From Ureibacillus terrenus (GTDB lineage Bacteria; Bacillota; Bacilli; Bacillales_A; Planococcaceae): a stretch of 64,000 nt of DNA. Location of the stretch: the NCBI RefSeq assembly GCF_006569205.1, contig NZ_VIGD01000005.1, forward strand, positions 120,928 through 184,927, written 5' to 3'. Positions 36,637-45,425 of the stretch are shown here, piece after piece; the first letter of the stretch is position 1; every line of letters begins with the position of its first letter. The notes below the pieces were generated by a model. That model searched no databases, was not told the DNA's origin, and saw only the letters and a program-made list of their open reading frames with translations. A program made the position numbers and the translations under genes.

Positions 36637-38394
36637 ATGGAGAATAGACGATACAAATGGAACAATCAACAATTAAGAAACCATGTAAAAGTGCTCGACG
36701 GGGAAAAACAGCCAAGCATCATTTTGAAAAACGCCACCTATCTGAACTCCTATTTGAGCCGATGGGACACGGCGAATATCTGGATAGACGGGGATCGCAT
36801 CGTTTATGTCGGGGACGATTTGCCGGCAAATGTTCGGGAAACGGAAATCATCGACTGCGAAGGGAAATACCTCGTACCGGGCTATATTGAGCCCCACGCC
36901 CATCCATACCAGGAATACAATCCTCTGGCCTTTGCCAAATACGCCGCGCAGTTCGGAACGACAACCCTCATCAACGACAACCTGGTTCTATTTGTGCTTT
37001 TGAATCCCGAAAAAGCGTTTGACTTGTTGGAGGAATTGGACAAAACGCCTTACAACATGTACTGGTGGTGCCGTTTCGACCCGCAGACGGAACTGTCCAA
37101 CCACGGGGAAATCTTCCATACAACAGATATCCTCCAATGGCTCCGGCACGAATCGGTGGTGCAGGGCGGCGAGCTTACGGCCTGGCCGAAACTGCTCGAA
37201 GGGGACGACCACCTCCTGTCCTGGATCCAGGAGGCGAAACGGCTCAATAAAAGAATCGAAGGGCATTTCCCCGGGGCGTCCGAGCGAACGCTCGCTAAAT
37301 TAAAATTGCTCGGCGCCGATTGCGACCATGAAGCGATGACCGGCCGGGAAGCCCTTGCCCGGCTGAAGCAGGGCTATTATGTTTCATTGAGAGATTCATC
37401 CATCCGTCCCGACCTGGACATTTTGATCAAAGAGTTGCTGGAGCTCGGCGTCCAAAAGTTTGACCGCTTTTTTGTCACAACGGACGGCTCCCATCCTTAC
37501 TTCTATGAAAACGGCATGACCGATGCCCTGATCAAAAAGCTGATCAACCACGGCGTCCCTGTCATCGACGCCTATCAAATGGCCAGCTATAATATCGCGA
37601 ACTATTACAATTTGGAGCACCTGCACGGCTCCATCGCGACGGGCCGGATCGCCAATATCAATATTCTGGGCGACCCGAAAAACCCAGCTCCGGAAAGCGT
37701 CCTGGCAAAAGGAAAATGGGTGAAGCGGAATGGCGGAGCGCTGCATGATGCATCCCGCATTGATTGGGCGGCGTACCGCTTTTCCCCTCTCTCTTTGAAA
37801 TGGTCTTTGACCGGAGAGGATTTCCATTTTGCCAATCCGTTGGGCATCCATTTGATCAACAACGTCATAACAAAACCTTATGAAACGGATCTGGATCTCG
37901 ATTGCGACGGGTTGCCGCCCGATCACGACGAATGCTTCCTGATGATGGTGGCAAAGGACGGATCATGGCGAATCAATACGGTCGTCAAAGGATTCGCGGA
38001 GAATCTCGGCGGATTGGCAAGCTCCTATTCCGGTCCGGAAGATCTTCTGCTCATCGGGAAAAACAAACAAGACATGCGGCTTGCCTTTGAGCGGATGAAA
38101 GAAATCGGCGGCGGCATCGTTCTGGCGGAAGACGGGCAAATTATCCACGAAATCCCTCTGCCGTTAATCGGAAGAATGTCCGATTTGGAAATGGAGGCAT
38201 TGATTCCCCTTGAGAAAAAGATGATCCGGCTGCTGAAAGAGCGCGGCTTCCGCCATGAAGACCCGGCCTTCACGCTGTCGTTCTTCTCCGCGACCCATCT
38301 GCCGTTTATCCGCCTCACGCCGCACGGATTGTATGATGTGAAAAACAGAAAGGTGCTCGTGCCTCCCGAAAAAAGGCAAATTACGCTGATTTAA
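36637..38394 (+). CDS. Adenine deaminase (YerA-like)
   Basis: This 585-residue amidohydrolase-family enzyme converts adenine to hypoxanthine and ammonia in purine salvage. The N-terminal beta-sandwich and metal-site motif (LVPGYIEPHAHPYQEYNP) and later IEGHFPGASE, DCDHEAMTG and TTDGSHPYF motifs match the YerA/adenine deaminase group; the C-terminal adenine deaminase domain contains LGGLASSYSGPEDLLLIG. The ATG at 36637 follows AAGGGGTGCAACA. It is unrelated in function to the SLH genes flanking it and sits between two copies of a duplicated gene pair. Confidence 0.85.
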   Translation: MENRRYKWNNQQLRNHVKVLDGEKQPSIILKNATYLNSYLSRWDTANIWIDGDRIVYVGDDLPANVRETEIIDCEGKYLVPGYIEPHAHPYQEYNPLAFAKYAAQFGTTTLINDNLVLFVLLNPEKAFDLLEELDKTPYNMYWWCRFDPQTELSNHGEIFHTTDILQWLRHESVVQGGELTAWPKLLEGDDHLLSWIQEAKRLNKRIEGHFPGASERTLAKLKLLGADCDHEAMTGREALARLKQGYYVSLRDSSIRPDLDILIKELLELGVQKFDRFFVTTDGSHPYFYENGMTDALIKKLINHGVPVIDAYQMASYNIANYYNLEHLHGSIATGRIANINILGDPKNPAPESVLAKGKWVKRNGGALHDASRIDWAAYRFSPLSLKWSLTGEDFHFANPLGIHLINNVITKPYETDLDLDCDGLPPDHDECFLMMVAKDGSWRINTVVKGFAENLGGLASSYSGPEDLLLIGKNKQDMRLAFERMKEIGGGIVLAEDGQIIHEIPLPLIGRMSDLEMEALIPLEKKMIRLLKERGFRHEDPAFTLSFFSATHLPFIRLTPHGLYDVKNRKVLVPPEKRQITLI

Positions 38395-38434
38395 TTGTTG
38401 CTCATAAATATCACATATATGTTATATTTTAAGT

Positions 38435-38563
38435 CTGAAGCGGGAAATTGAATTCTACCGGAAAGAAAACGGGGAAGTTCCTGTTGAAGGGTTTCCAGAT
38501 CCGTTATCACCAAAAGAAGAAGCAAAAGTAATGCGAACCATTCAATTATTGCTTAATTTCTGA
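38435..38563 (+). pseudogene. Fragment of a HigB/Gp49-like toxin gene
   Basis: An open 39-40-codon stretch reads EIEFYRKENGEVPVEGFPDP followed by LSPKEEAKVMRTIQLL, the N-terminal pattern of the phage Gp49-like/HigB (RelE superfamily) toxins, and stops at TGA. There is no start codon, no ribosome-binding site and no C-terminal half or antitoxin. It is a remnant of a type II toxin-antitoxin locus. The rest of 38395-38728 holds only the terminator below. Confidence 0.6.
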
Positions 38564-38658
38564 TGAGTCGTCCAATCACGGACCTTCCAAAAATGAATTG
38601 GCCGCAACCTCCATTTAAATCCATTCGCGCCAATGAAAGATTGATTTTCTGTAACTTG

Positions 38659-38704
38659 AAAAGGATAGACCGGCAAGGCATGTCCCTTCCGATCTATCCT
38701 TTTT
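38659..38704. terminator. Bidirectional terminator downstream of SLH amidase copy 2
   Basis: AAAAGGATAGACCGGCAAGG pairs imperfectly with CCTTCCGATCTATCCTTTT (38659-38702), with T-rich flanks. Confidence 0.75.
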
Positions 38705-38728
38705 CGTATGGCGAAGCGCCAATCCTTT

Positions 38729-40618
38729 TTATTTTTGATAGTACTCGACAATCCCTTTATAAATGGAATCGCCGAAAATGTTGATGTATTGGCTGCTTGT
38801 CAATTTCGAGCGGTCTTCCGAATTTGTAATAAAGCCTAATTCCACCAACACGGAAGGCAGGATCATGCTTCGAATCACATAAAAATCCGCCTGTTTGATT
38901 CCGCGGTCTTTCATGTTCGCATTTTTCACTATTTGACTGTTGATGCATTTGGCCAACAGCTGATCTTCCTCAACATTCACATTGCCTTCGATACTATAGT
39001 ACGTTTCCGTACCAGAGGCGCTCGTAGTCGTTGCCGAGTTGACGTGAATGCTGACAAAGATTTCCGCATAATTGTTCAGCGCGATTTGCACCCGGTCTTC
39101 CAATGTCGGATACGTATCGCCCGTTCTCGTCATGATGACTTTCGCGCCGTCCGCCTGCAATTTATTTTTCACCACGTTCGCGACTTTCAGCGTGATTTCT
39201 TTTTCCACCGCCCCGTTGCTGGAAGCGCCGGGGTCTTTTCCGCCGTGGCCCGCGTCAATGACGATGATGCGGTCTTTTACAGGGCTTCCGGCCTGGTTTA
39301 ATAATTTCAAATAAGATTTATGCACATAGCCTTTCTTGCCGTTTGATGTCGTCACATTCGCCCAGAAACCGCTGATCGAATGAACGGTTACAATATCCCC
39401 TTTATTGAGGGTTCCGAGGGATTTGGAAGAAGCGCTTGCCTGTTCCCGGAGATTTAACCCGTTCGTTGTCACGCGGCCGATCGTTTTGGCGGTTGCAGGC
39501 GGTGTGGACGTCGTCTGCTCTTTTGTCGCCGAAATTTGGACATATCCCGGAACCCCGCCTTTTTCCGTCAAATACCAATTGCCGACGGTTTTATATACCG
39601 GTATCTGATCGTTGGCATTATAGGTGCCGATTACTTTTGAGCTTGTATTGGCCGTTTTGTAGACATTGACCGCTTTGGTCGCAATCACTTTCTTTTGTAC
39701 GCTTCCGAGCGGTTGTCCGGTATCGTCGACAATTTGCGAATAGCTGCTGGAAATATAGGCGAATTGTCCTTTATACATCACTTTATACCAGCCGGTATGA
39801 ATTTCGAATAAAGGCAGGATGGTTCCCTTATTGATTTGGCCGATGCGGTTGGCATTGGAAGAGGTATCTTTGGAAGTGCGCACATTCAGGCCATCGACAG
39901 TGGATTTGACCCACCCAATGGCATCTTTTTCATTTGGCGCTTGCACCCCTTGCACCGGCAAAGGCAAGCGGAAACGGCTCTCTTTGGCGCGGGCGATAAA
40001 CAGTGCAAATTGTCCGCGGGTTACAGATGTTCCCGGCTTAAACACCCGGCTGTTGCCCGAAGGACTGCCTTGCGTGATGCCATTGTAGTAAATGGCGGCA
40101 ATGTACTTATAGTAAGGATGGCTTTTGGTGATGTCCGTGAAAGGCACGGATAGGTTCGCGTACTTGTTGACATCCAATTGGAAGGCATTCGACAAGATTT
40201 TTGCCATCTCTTGGCGGGTTAAATTGACATTCGGAGCAAATTCTCCTTTACTATTATAAGCCTCAAAATACCCTGCGCTCACCGCTCTTTCCACATATCC
40301 GGAAAGTTCAGTGCCCACTTTTACATCCTTGAAGGAAGACTTGGACACTTTCAGCGGGCTCAATCCCTTTGAGACCACGACAATTTTGGCCGCTTGCCCC
40401 CTTGTGACGGGATTATTCGGCTTATAATATCTTCCGCCCTTCTCTTCATAACCTTTTATGGCTCCCAACCCTACCAAGTACTGGATTTCTTCATAAGCTT
40501 CGTGGGTTGCCGGGACGTCCACAAAGGTCGCTTTCGCGCTGGCACTATGTACATTCAGTACATAAGAAAAACAAAAAACAACCGCAAATAAAATGAAAAA
40601 CGGCTTCTTCTTAAACAG
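38729..40618 (-). CDS. SLH-domain N-acetylmuramoyl-L-alanine amidase (copy 2), probable CTG start
   Basis: A secreted amidase of about 629 residues. Order: signal peptide (FKKKPFFILFAVVFCFSYVL), three SLH repeats (about 30-215), three SH3b domains (about 235-290, 310-360, 375-435) and Amidase_3 (450-629) with IDAGHGGKDPGA, EKEITLKVANVV, SIHVNSA and VLVELGFITN. The strong site GAAAGGAGGGGAACCCA leads to CTG at 40618, exactly where the signal peptide begins; no ATG, GTG or TTG lies at that point. The nearest upstream ATG (14 codons before) lacks a ribosome-binding site. It has two more SH3b domains than copy 1. Confidence 0.88.
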   Translation of the reverse strand: MFKKKPFFILFAVVFCFSYVLNVHSASAKATFVDVPATHEAYEEIQYLVGLGAIKGYEEKGGRYYKPNNPVTRGQAAKIVVVSKGLSPLKVSKSSFKDVKVGTELSGYVERAVSAGYFEAYNSKGEFAPNVNLTRQEMAKILSNAFQLDVNKYANLSVPFTDITKSHPYYKYIAAIYYNGITQGSPSGNSRVFKPGTSVTRGQFALFIARAKESRFRLPLPVQGVQAPNEKDAIGWVKSTVDGLNVRTSKDTSSNANRIGQINKGTILPLFEIHTGWYKVMYKGQFAYISSSYSQIVDDTGQPLGSVQKKVIATKAVNVYKTANTSSKVIGTYNANDQIPVYKTVGNWYLTEKGGVPGYVQISATKEQTTSTPPATAKTIGRVTTNGLNLREQASASSKSLGTLNKGDIVTVHSISGFWANVTTSNGKKGYVHKSYLKLLNQAGSPVKDRIIVIDAGHGGKDPGASSNGAVEKEITLKVANVVKNKLQADGAKVIMTRTGDTYPTLEDRVQIALNNYAEIFVSIHVNSATTTSASGTETYYSIEGNVNVEEDQLLAKCINSQIVKNANMKDRGIKQADFYVIRSMILPSVLVELGFITNSEDRSKLTSSQYINIFGDSIYKGIVEYYQK

Positions 40619-40758
40619 TGGGTTCCCCTCCTTTCTTGGAAATAAAAAGCACAATTTCATTCTATCAAAAGAAATATTTGCAAACATCCGTCTTTTCTAC
40701 CTGTTTCTCCTACTTTTTCCTTAGAAACGGTTGCGACTTATAGTAATAATCTCGGATA

Positions 40759-40792
40759 AAAAAGGGAGAGGCTTTTGTCGCCTCTCCCTTTT
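40759..40792 (-). terminator. Terminator downstream of NlpC/P60-SLH copy 2
   Basis: AAAAGGGAGAGGC pairs with GCCTCTCCCTTTT around a 7-nt loop just beyond the stop codon. Confidence 0.82.
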
Positions 40793-40802
40793 CCCGTTCA
40801 AC

Positions 40803-41765
40803 TTATTTGACATTTGTACGAATCCGTTCGATGAAAGTATCCAAATGAGTAAAAGTTGTATAATCATTTACGCCGAATGTTCCGTCTGGTCGGCCAATGG
40901 TGATTCCGTTCGATGCCAAAATTTGAATATATTCATATGCCCAGTGTGATTTTGGAACATCTTTGAAAGTCTTAGCCGATCCTTTCATTTTCAAATCAAA
41001 GGATAGCACTAACACTTTCGCCATTTGGGCACGCGTGATTGGCGAATTTGGATTGAATTTTCCGCTGCCGTCGCCTGTAAAGATTTGCAATTTATTTAAT
41101 GCTGTTACGGCGCCGGCATATTTTGAATCAGATTTCACATCCGTAAATGGAGAATTTTTATCGGATGTATCCAAGTTCAATTCGCTTGCCAATCGAAGGG
41201 CCACTTCGCCGCGGGAAGCGTAGATGCTGAGGTCAACCGTTGAAGACTTAACTTCTTCCTGCGCTTTTTTGGCCGTTTCTTGCACCTGCTTCGCCTGTTC
41301 GTTTGTAAAGTTTGCTACGCGTCTTGCCCCTACGTAGCGGGAACCCCAGTAGTATGGATCATTGATGTTGTCGATCCGAACGCCTGAAGATGTCGTAGAA
41401 GAAATGAACTGGTTGTTCCCCAGATAGATGCCGACATGGGAAACACCTTTGCCGGATGTATTGAAGAACACGAGATCCCCAACTTTTAAATTGCTTTTGG
41501 AAACCGCCGTCCCTTGTGTATATTGTTCGGCGGAAGTGCGTTTCAACGAAATGCCCAATTTGGAAAAAACAAATTGCGTAAATCCGGAACAATCGAAACC
41601 GCTTGTCGTCGTTCCGCCGTATTTATACGGAACTCCGATATATTTTTTCGCCGTCGCAACCAAGTCGTTCACTGTTGCGGCTTCTGCAGTGGCAGGCTGG
41701 CTGACACTTACTCCGGATACAAGCATGAATGAAATAAAAATCGGCGCTAACCATCTCTTTTTCAC
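40803..41765 (-). CDS. NlpC/P60 endopeptidase with C-terminal SLH domains (copy 2)
   Basis: A 320-residue secreted endopeptidase, paralogous to the gene at 35342-36247. Its signal peptide is followed by an NlpC/P60 domain (FDCSGFTQFVF with catalytic Cys; SHVGIYLG with catalytic His), a charged helical linker absent from copy 1 (ANFTNEQAKQVQETAKKAQ) and two SLH-like repeats (GKFNPNSPITRAQMAKVL; SHWAYEYIQILASNGI). The start is a GTG at 41765 after AAAGGGG. It is followed by SLH amidase copy 2. Confidence 0.92.
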   Translation of the reverse strand: MKKRWLAPIFISFMLVSGVSVSQPATAEAATVNDLVATAKKYIGVPYKYGGTTTSGFDCSGFTQFVFSKLGISLKRTSAEQYTQGTAVSKSNLKVGDLVFFNTSGKGVSHVGIYLGNNQFISSTTSSGVRIDNINDPYYWGSRYVGARRVANFTNEQAKQVQETAKKAQEEVKSSTVDLSIYASRGEVALRLASELNLDTSDKNSPFTDVKSDSKYAGAVTALNKLQIFTGDGSGKFNPNSPITRAQMAKVLVLSFDLKMKGSAKTFKDVPKSHWAYEYIQILASNGITIGRPDGTFGVNDYTTFTHLDTFIERIRTNVK

Positions 41766-41893
41766 GAACACAGGCCCCTTTCGAATTTCTGTCTTTAATG
41801 AATCCGTTCCTCTATTAAACACTCACTGCTAATAGACTACCATAGATTAAACTCCCGAAACTTTTCATTTGTGTAACGTTTTCATGAAAATAC

Positions 41894-41938
41894 AAAAAGT
41901 GCCGAATCCCTTAATTTTCAAGGAAATTCGGCACTTTT
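41894..41938. terminator. Bidirectional terminator downstream of the SLH-CAP gene
   Basis: AAAAGTGCCGAAT pairs with ATTCGGCACTTTT (41895-41938) around an 18-nt loop. Confidence 0.75.
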
Positions 41939-42020
41939 CACAAAAAACGGATGCAATATTTTTGTAGAATCTTGTAATATTACTGTAATATTGTAATATT
42001 ATCGGTTGAAATATTACAGG

Positions 42021-43094
42021 CTATTTACTGGATAACAACAGGACCCAGTAATAGTTTCCTTTGGCATCGGCTTTGATGCCGACCCCGATATGCGTGTAGA
42101 CCGGCTTCAGCATATTGTCCTTGTGGGATGGAGAGGCCATCCATGCATCCACGGCATCTTTCGGGCGCGTAAAATAGCGGCCCAGGTTTTCGCCGAGTCT
42201 CGTGAATCCGTAATCAAAAACGTTTGCCATATCCCATGGATAACCGTAGTACGGGGAATAGTGATCGAAATATTTCCACTGGATCATGTCCTGCGCTTTA
42301 ATGATCGCCAGCTGGGTGAGGGCCGGATCCTCTTTTACCTGAGGAATCCCCGCTTTTTTCCGCTGCTCATTCACCAGCCGGATCGTTTCATTCGTCCAAT
42401 TCACGGCCGTATTGACGGTGGAAATATAATGTTTCGATAAATAGTCATAAATTAATTGGTGAGATTTGACTTTACCCTTAAATTCGATGCCCCTCCAGAC
42501 GAGAGCGGCCAATTGGGCTCTCGTGACAGACTGGTTCGGGGAAAATTTGGTCGGGCTTGTTCCCTTGATGATGCCGACATCCGCAAGGGACTCCACATAA
42601 TCTTTTGCCCAAAAATCTTTTGGATAGTCCTTAAAAACGGTTTTATTGACCGAATCGACTTTGACTCCGTAAGCAAGGGCGATCATTTTGGCGACCTGCG
42701 CTCTTGAGAGCGGCTCTTCCGGACGGAAATATTCATTGTTTTGAACAACGCCCAATTCGGCCAGCTTCCGGATTTCTTTATAGTATTTATGGCTTGTCGG
42801 AACATCTTTCGCCTTTAATTTGAAATTGGATTCCAGAGAGATTCCCAATGACTTCGCTATGACTCCGGCGGTTTCACCCCGGGTAATCGGCTGATTCGGC
42901 CGAAATGTGCCGTCGGGAAAACCGCTGAGATATCCTTTATTCGTTAATGACACGATAAATTCCGCTGCCCAAAAGTTGCTGTCGATATCCTTATACGGCA
43001 GTTTGGAACCGCCTGCCGCGGCTGCCTCCCCGTTCAGAAAAATGCCGGATAGCAAAAAAATGTATGCGGCAATAATGATGATTTTTCGTTTCAT
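42021..43094 (-). CDS. SLH-domain CAP superfamily protein
   Basis: A 357-residue secreted protein. A signal peptide (KRKIIIIAAYIFLLSGIFLN) is followed by three SLH repeats (about 30-210; LSGFPDGTFRPNQPITRGET, YFRPEEPLSRAQVAKMI, FSPNQSVTRAQLAALVW) and a CAP/SCP domain (about 230-355; FDHYSPYYG, RLGENLGRYF, DAWMASPSHKDNML, HIGVGIKAD). CAP domains of this kind occur in YkwD-like proteins of unknown activity. The ATG at 43094 follows GGAGAGAGAGCCT. It is anchored by the same wall-polymer system as its neighbours. Confidence 0.9.
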   Translation of the reverse strand: MKRKIIIIAAYIFLLSGIFLNGEAAAAGGSKLPYKDIDSNFWAAEFIVSLTNKGYLSGFPDGTFRPNQPITRGETAGVIAKSLGISLESNFKLKAKDVPTSHKYYKEIRKLAELGVVQNNEYFRPEEPLSRAQVAKMIALAYGVKVDSVNKTVFKDYPKDFWAKDYVESLADVGIIKGTSPTKFSPNQSVTRAQLAALVWRGIEFKGKVKSHQLIYDYLSKHYISTVNTAVNWTNETIRLVNEQRKKAGIPQVKEDPALTQLAIIKAQDMIQWKYFDHYSPYYGYPWDMANVFDYGFTRLGENLGRYFTRPKDAVDAWMASPSHKDNMLKPVYTHIGVGIKADAKGNYYWVLLLSSK

Positions 43095-43314
43095 AGGCTC
43101 TCTCTCCAATTCACTTAAAAAATATCCAATGCTAATATATTATTCATTCTTTATTTTTATTGCAATAACCTTTATTTTTATGAGATAAAATTATTGTCAA
43201 ATTGCAATCTGTGATAATTTTGTAATATTTCACGATGGACTCTTAGGAAAATCCGTGCATCGGAGGGCAGATTCCATTGAAATGGATCAGGGGAGGCTGC
43301 GGAACCGTTGGCGT

Positions 43315-43360
43315 AAAAAAAAGCATTATCCGGGATTGGCGGCAATCCCCGGATAATGCT
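43315..43360 (-). terminator. Orphan terminator left of array D
   Basis: AGCATTATCCGGGATT pairs with AATCCCCGGATAATGCT (43322-43360); eight T follow on the minus strand. No intact gene ends here; it may belong to the lost gene at 43388-43440. Confidence 0.75.
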
Positions 43361-43439
43361 GGATATTCCAGCCCCGTTCCGGATTGATTATTCCACTTTC
43401 ACGATATGGAAGCCCGGCCCGCCGGTAGCGTCGAGGGAG

Positions 43440-43715
43440 CGTGCCCAAGATGTTTCCTCATCCGCCCGAAGTTGCCTCGCTTGTGCCCAAGAGGAATCTC
43501 CATCCGCCCAAGGGCACTTCACATGTGCCCGTGTTGTTTTCTTATCTGCCCAATCATGCCTCACATCCGCCCAAGGGCACTCCACCTCTGCCCATGATGA
43601 ACCCCATCCGTTCAAATGCATCCTTTATCTGCCCAGGTTATACCGCCATCCGCCCAAGGTTCCCTATTTTCTCAAGTAATCCGTCCAAGTTGAATCCCCC
43701 ATCCGCGCCGGCACA
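43440..43715 (+). repeat. 21-bp tandem array D (GCCCAAG family)
   Basis: About 12 degenerate 21-bp units with core GCCCAAG, alternating preceding TGT and ATC/ATCC contexts. It is more diverged than arrays C and E. Confidence 0.85.
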
Positions 43716-43733
43716 CGCAGCAATTCATCAACA

Positions 43734-43770
43734 AAAAAAGAGCGAATGTTTTCCATTCGCTCTTTGCAGG
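43734..43770 (-). terminator. Terminator between array D and hsp20
   Basis: AAAGAGCGAATG (43738-43749) pairs with CATTCGCTCTTT around a short loop, followed by seven T on the minus strand. Confidence 0.75.
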
Positions 43771-43898
43771 CTCAAACCCGTCAAATTTTTGCAAGAAGCA
43801 AAAATAAAATAGAACATTCGATTGATTGCCAATTGAAAAAAATATTGTAAAATCGTTAAAGTGGTTTGACAATCAAAATCCTGGCAAGCAAAAAATTC

Positions 43899-43933
43899 AA
43901 AACGGAAAAGGCTATGACATTCCGTCATAGCCT
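43899..43933 (-). terminator. Terminator of hsp20
   Basis: AGGCTATGACA pairs with GTCATAGCCT (43909-43931), followed on the minus strand by TTTTCCGTTTT. Confidence 0.7.
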
Positions 43934-43941
43934 GGGCTTGT

Positions 43942-44388
43942 TTACTTGATTTGGATGCGTCTGGATGAGCTGTCATCATCCGGTTTGAGTTTTGGAAGAG
44001 TGATTTTCAATACGCCGTTATCCAATTCCGCTTCGATTTTGTCTTGATCGACATTGTCGATATAGAAAGAGCGGTAGAATTCGCCGAAATGGCGTTCTTT
44101 GCGGATGATGCGGTCATTTTCATCGCGTTCTTCCGTTCTGTCATCGCGTTTTGCGCGGATTGTCAAGTAATTGTTATCTATGTCAATTTCGATGTCATCT
44201 TTGTTGAATCCTGGCAAGTCGGCTTGTACAATGTATGCATCTTTTGTTTCTGTAATATCTGTGCGGAGTGATTTGAAATCGCTACCCAATGCTGGCAAGA
44301 AATCATCATCGAATACATCTTCGAATGCTTTTCTGAATTTTTCAAAAATGTCGTCATTTTTTCTTCTGAATGGTCTTAGTTCAAACAT
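43942..44388 (-). CDS. Small heat shock protein Hsp20
   Basis: A 148-residue alpha-crystallin-type holdase chaperone. It has an N-terminal helical arm (FELRPFRRKNDDIFEKFRKA), an alpha-crystallin domain (about 38-135; YIVQADLPGFNKDDIEID, then ELDNGVLKITLPKLKP with the conserved A/G-x-L-x-N-G-V-L motif) and the C-terminal RIQIK (I-x-I) tail. The ATG follows AAAGGAGGAATTTGAA. A TATAAT-like -10 lies near 44448 on the minus strand; no CIRCE element was seen. Confidence 0.95.
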   Translation of the reverse strand: MFELRPFRRKNDDIFEKFRKAFEDVFDDDFLPALGSDFKSLRTDITETKDAYIVQADLPGFNKDDIEIDIDNNYLTIRAKRDDRTEERDENDRIIRKERHFGEFYRSFYIDNVDQDKIEAELDNGVLKITLPKLKPDDDSSSRRIQIK

Positions 44389-44823
44389 TTCAAATTCCTC
44401 CTTTGCTATTTTGATAGCTTGTACTTTTTACATCTTTATTATACACCATTTTTTGTATTTTATTTTGAAGGTTTTGTAAATTGATGTAAAATTATCATGT
44501 TTTTATCATATTTTGGACAATCTTTTATTATCTTTTCATCAAATTTTCTCCACATTTTTGTAATAATCCCCTTTTTTCCGACAACCGCTGACACGAAATT
44601 TATACCCCCAAAAACTGGGCATTAAACCATTTTAGTCGAATTTCCCTATTCGTTGACTTCCGGTGCCTCCACAATAGCGGCCGGATGGCTTGTTTTCATA
44701 AAAAAATATTCTATAAGAACGATTTTCTTTGGCCCCTTCAGTCATTTCTTTAAAAAACGTTCATATAATGACAATGATTTTTCCCGGGAAAAAATCGCCT
44801 TATCAATGGAAAGGAGGAGCCGG
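44389..44823. other. Intergenic region between hsp20 and a small membrane protein
   Basis: 435 bp of AT-rich sequence holding the divergent promoters. No repeats, riboswitches or further genes were recognised. Confidence 0.4.
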
Positions 44824-45297
44824 ATGTATCAATACTTTGAAGACTATGCGGTTGTCGGCCTGATAGGAGGATTTTTTGTATTAATCGCTCTTATACTCAT
44901 TCACTATATTCTGACTGCCATCATTTACTATTATACAGCCAAAACAAATGGTCCAACCGATCTGGCATTTTTGGCTTGGATTCCAATCATCAATTATTAT
45001 CTGCTCTTTGCCTTCGGATCCAAGAAAACGGAACCGGCGGAAGTAAAAAAGGATGCGCTGATCTGGGCTGTCATCTACGCCATCCTGGTCGTTGTTTCGC
45101 TCATTCCGATCATCGGATGGCTGGCCTACATCGCCGTTCTGATCATTTCCATTTACTATTCGTACCGGCTATTCTACCGCTGGACAGGGGAAACAGGAAA
45201 ATCCGTATTATTTGTCATTCTCACCATCATCACGGCAAGCATCTTCTTCTATATTTACGGCCTCATCAAAATGAAAAAAGAATTCGCGGCTGCATAA
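44824..45297 (+). CDS. Small integral membrane protein, four membrane segments
   Basis: A 157-residue hydrophobic protein with about four membrane helices (residues 12-40, 52-70, 80-110, 125-148) and a short basic C-terminus (KMKKEFAAA). The loop NGPTDLAFLAWIPIINYYLLF is typical of a family of small Firmicutes membrane proteins of unknown role. AAAGGAGGAGCCGG precedes ATG 44824; longer frames upstream lack support. Function unknown. Confidence 0.75.
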   Translation: MYQYFEDYAVVGLIGGFFVLIALILIHYILTAIIYYYTAKTNGPTDLAFLAWIPIINYYLLFAFGSKKTEPAEVKKDALIWAVIYAILVVVSLIPIIGWLAYIAVLIISIYYSYRLFYRWTGETGKSVLFVILTIITASIFFYIYGLIKMKKEFAAA

Positions 45298-45425
45298 CCC
45301 TTGGGCCATAACGGCGAGTTGCCCCCCTCAAAACGGAAAAGGTGACGCGGCAACATCGTCATCCATCACGGAATGGAAAAAGTTTGCAGCTGCATTCATC
45401 AAAATTGAATAACGGTGCGCAAATG

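Larger units (their letters stand above)
43095..43941. other. Long gap with repeat array D and three stacked terminators
   Basis: About 850 bp separate SLH-CAP from hsp20. It holds terminators at 43315-43360 and 43734-43768, the hsp20 terminator at 43899-43933, and array D. Just before array D the minus-strand frame ends in SLDATGGPGFHIVKVE, which looks like the C-terminus of a lost protein whose upstream part has been replaced by repeats. Confidence 0.5.
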
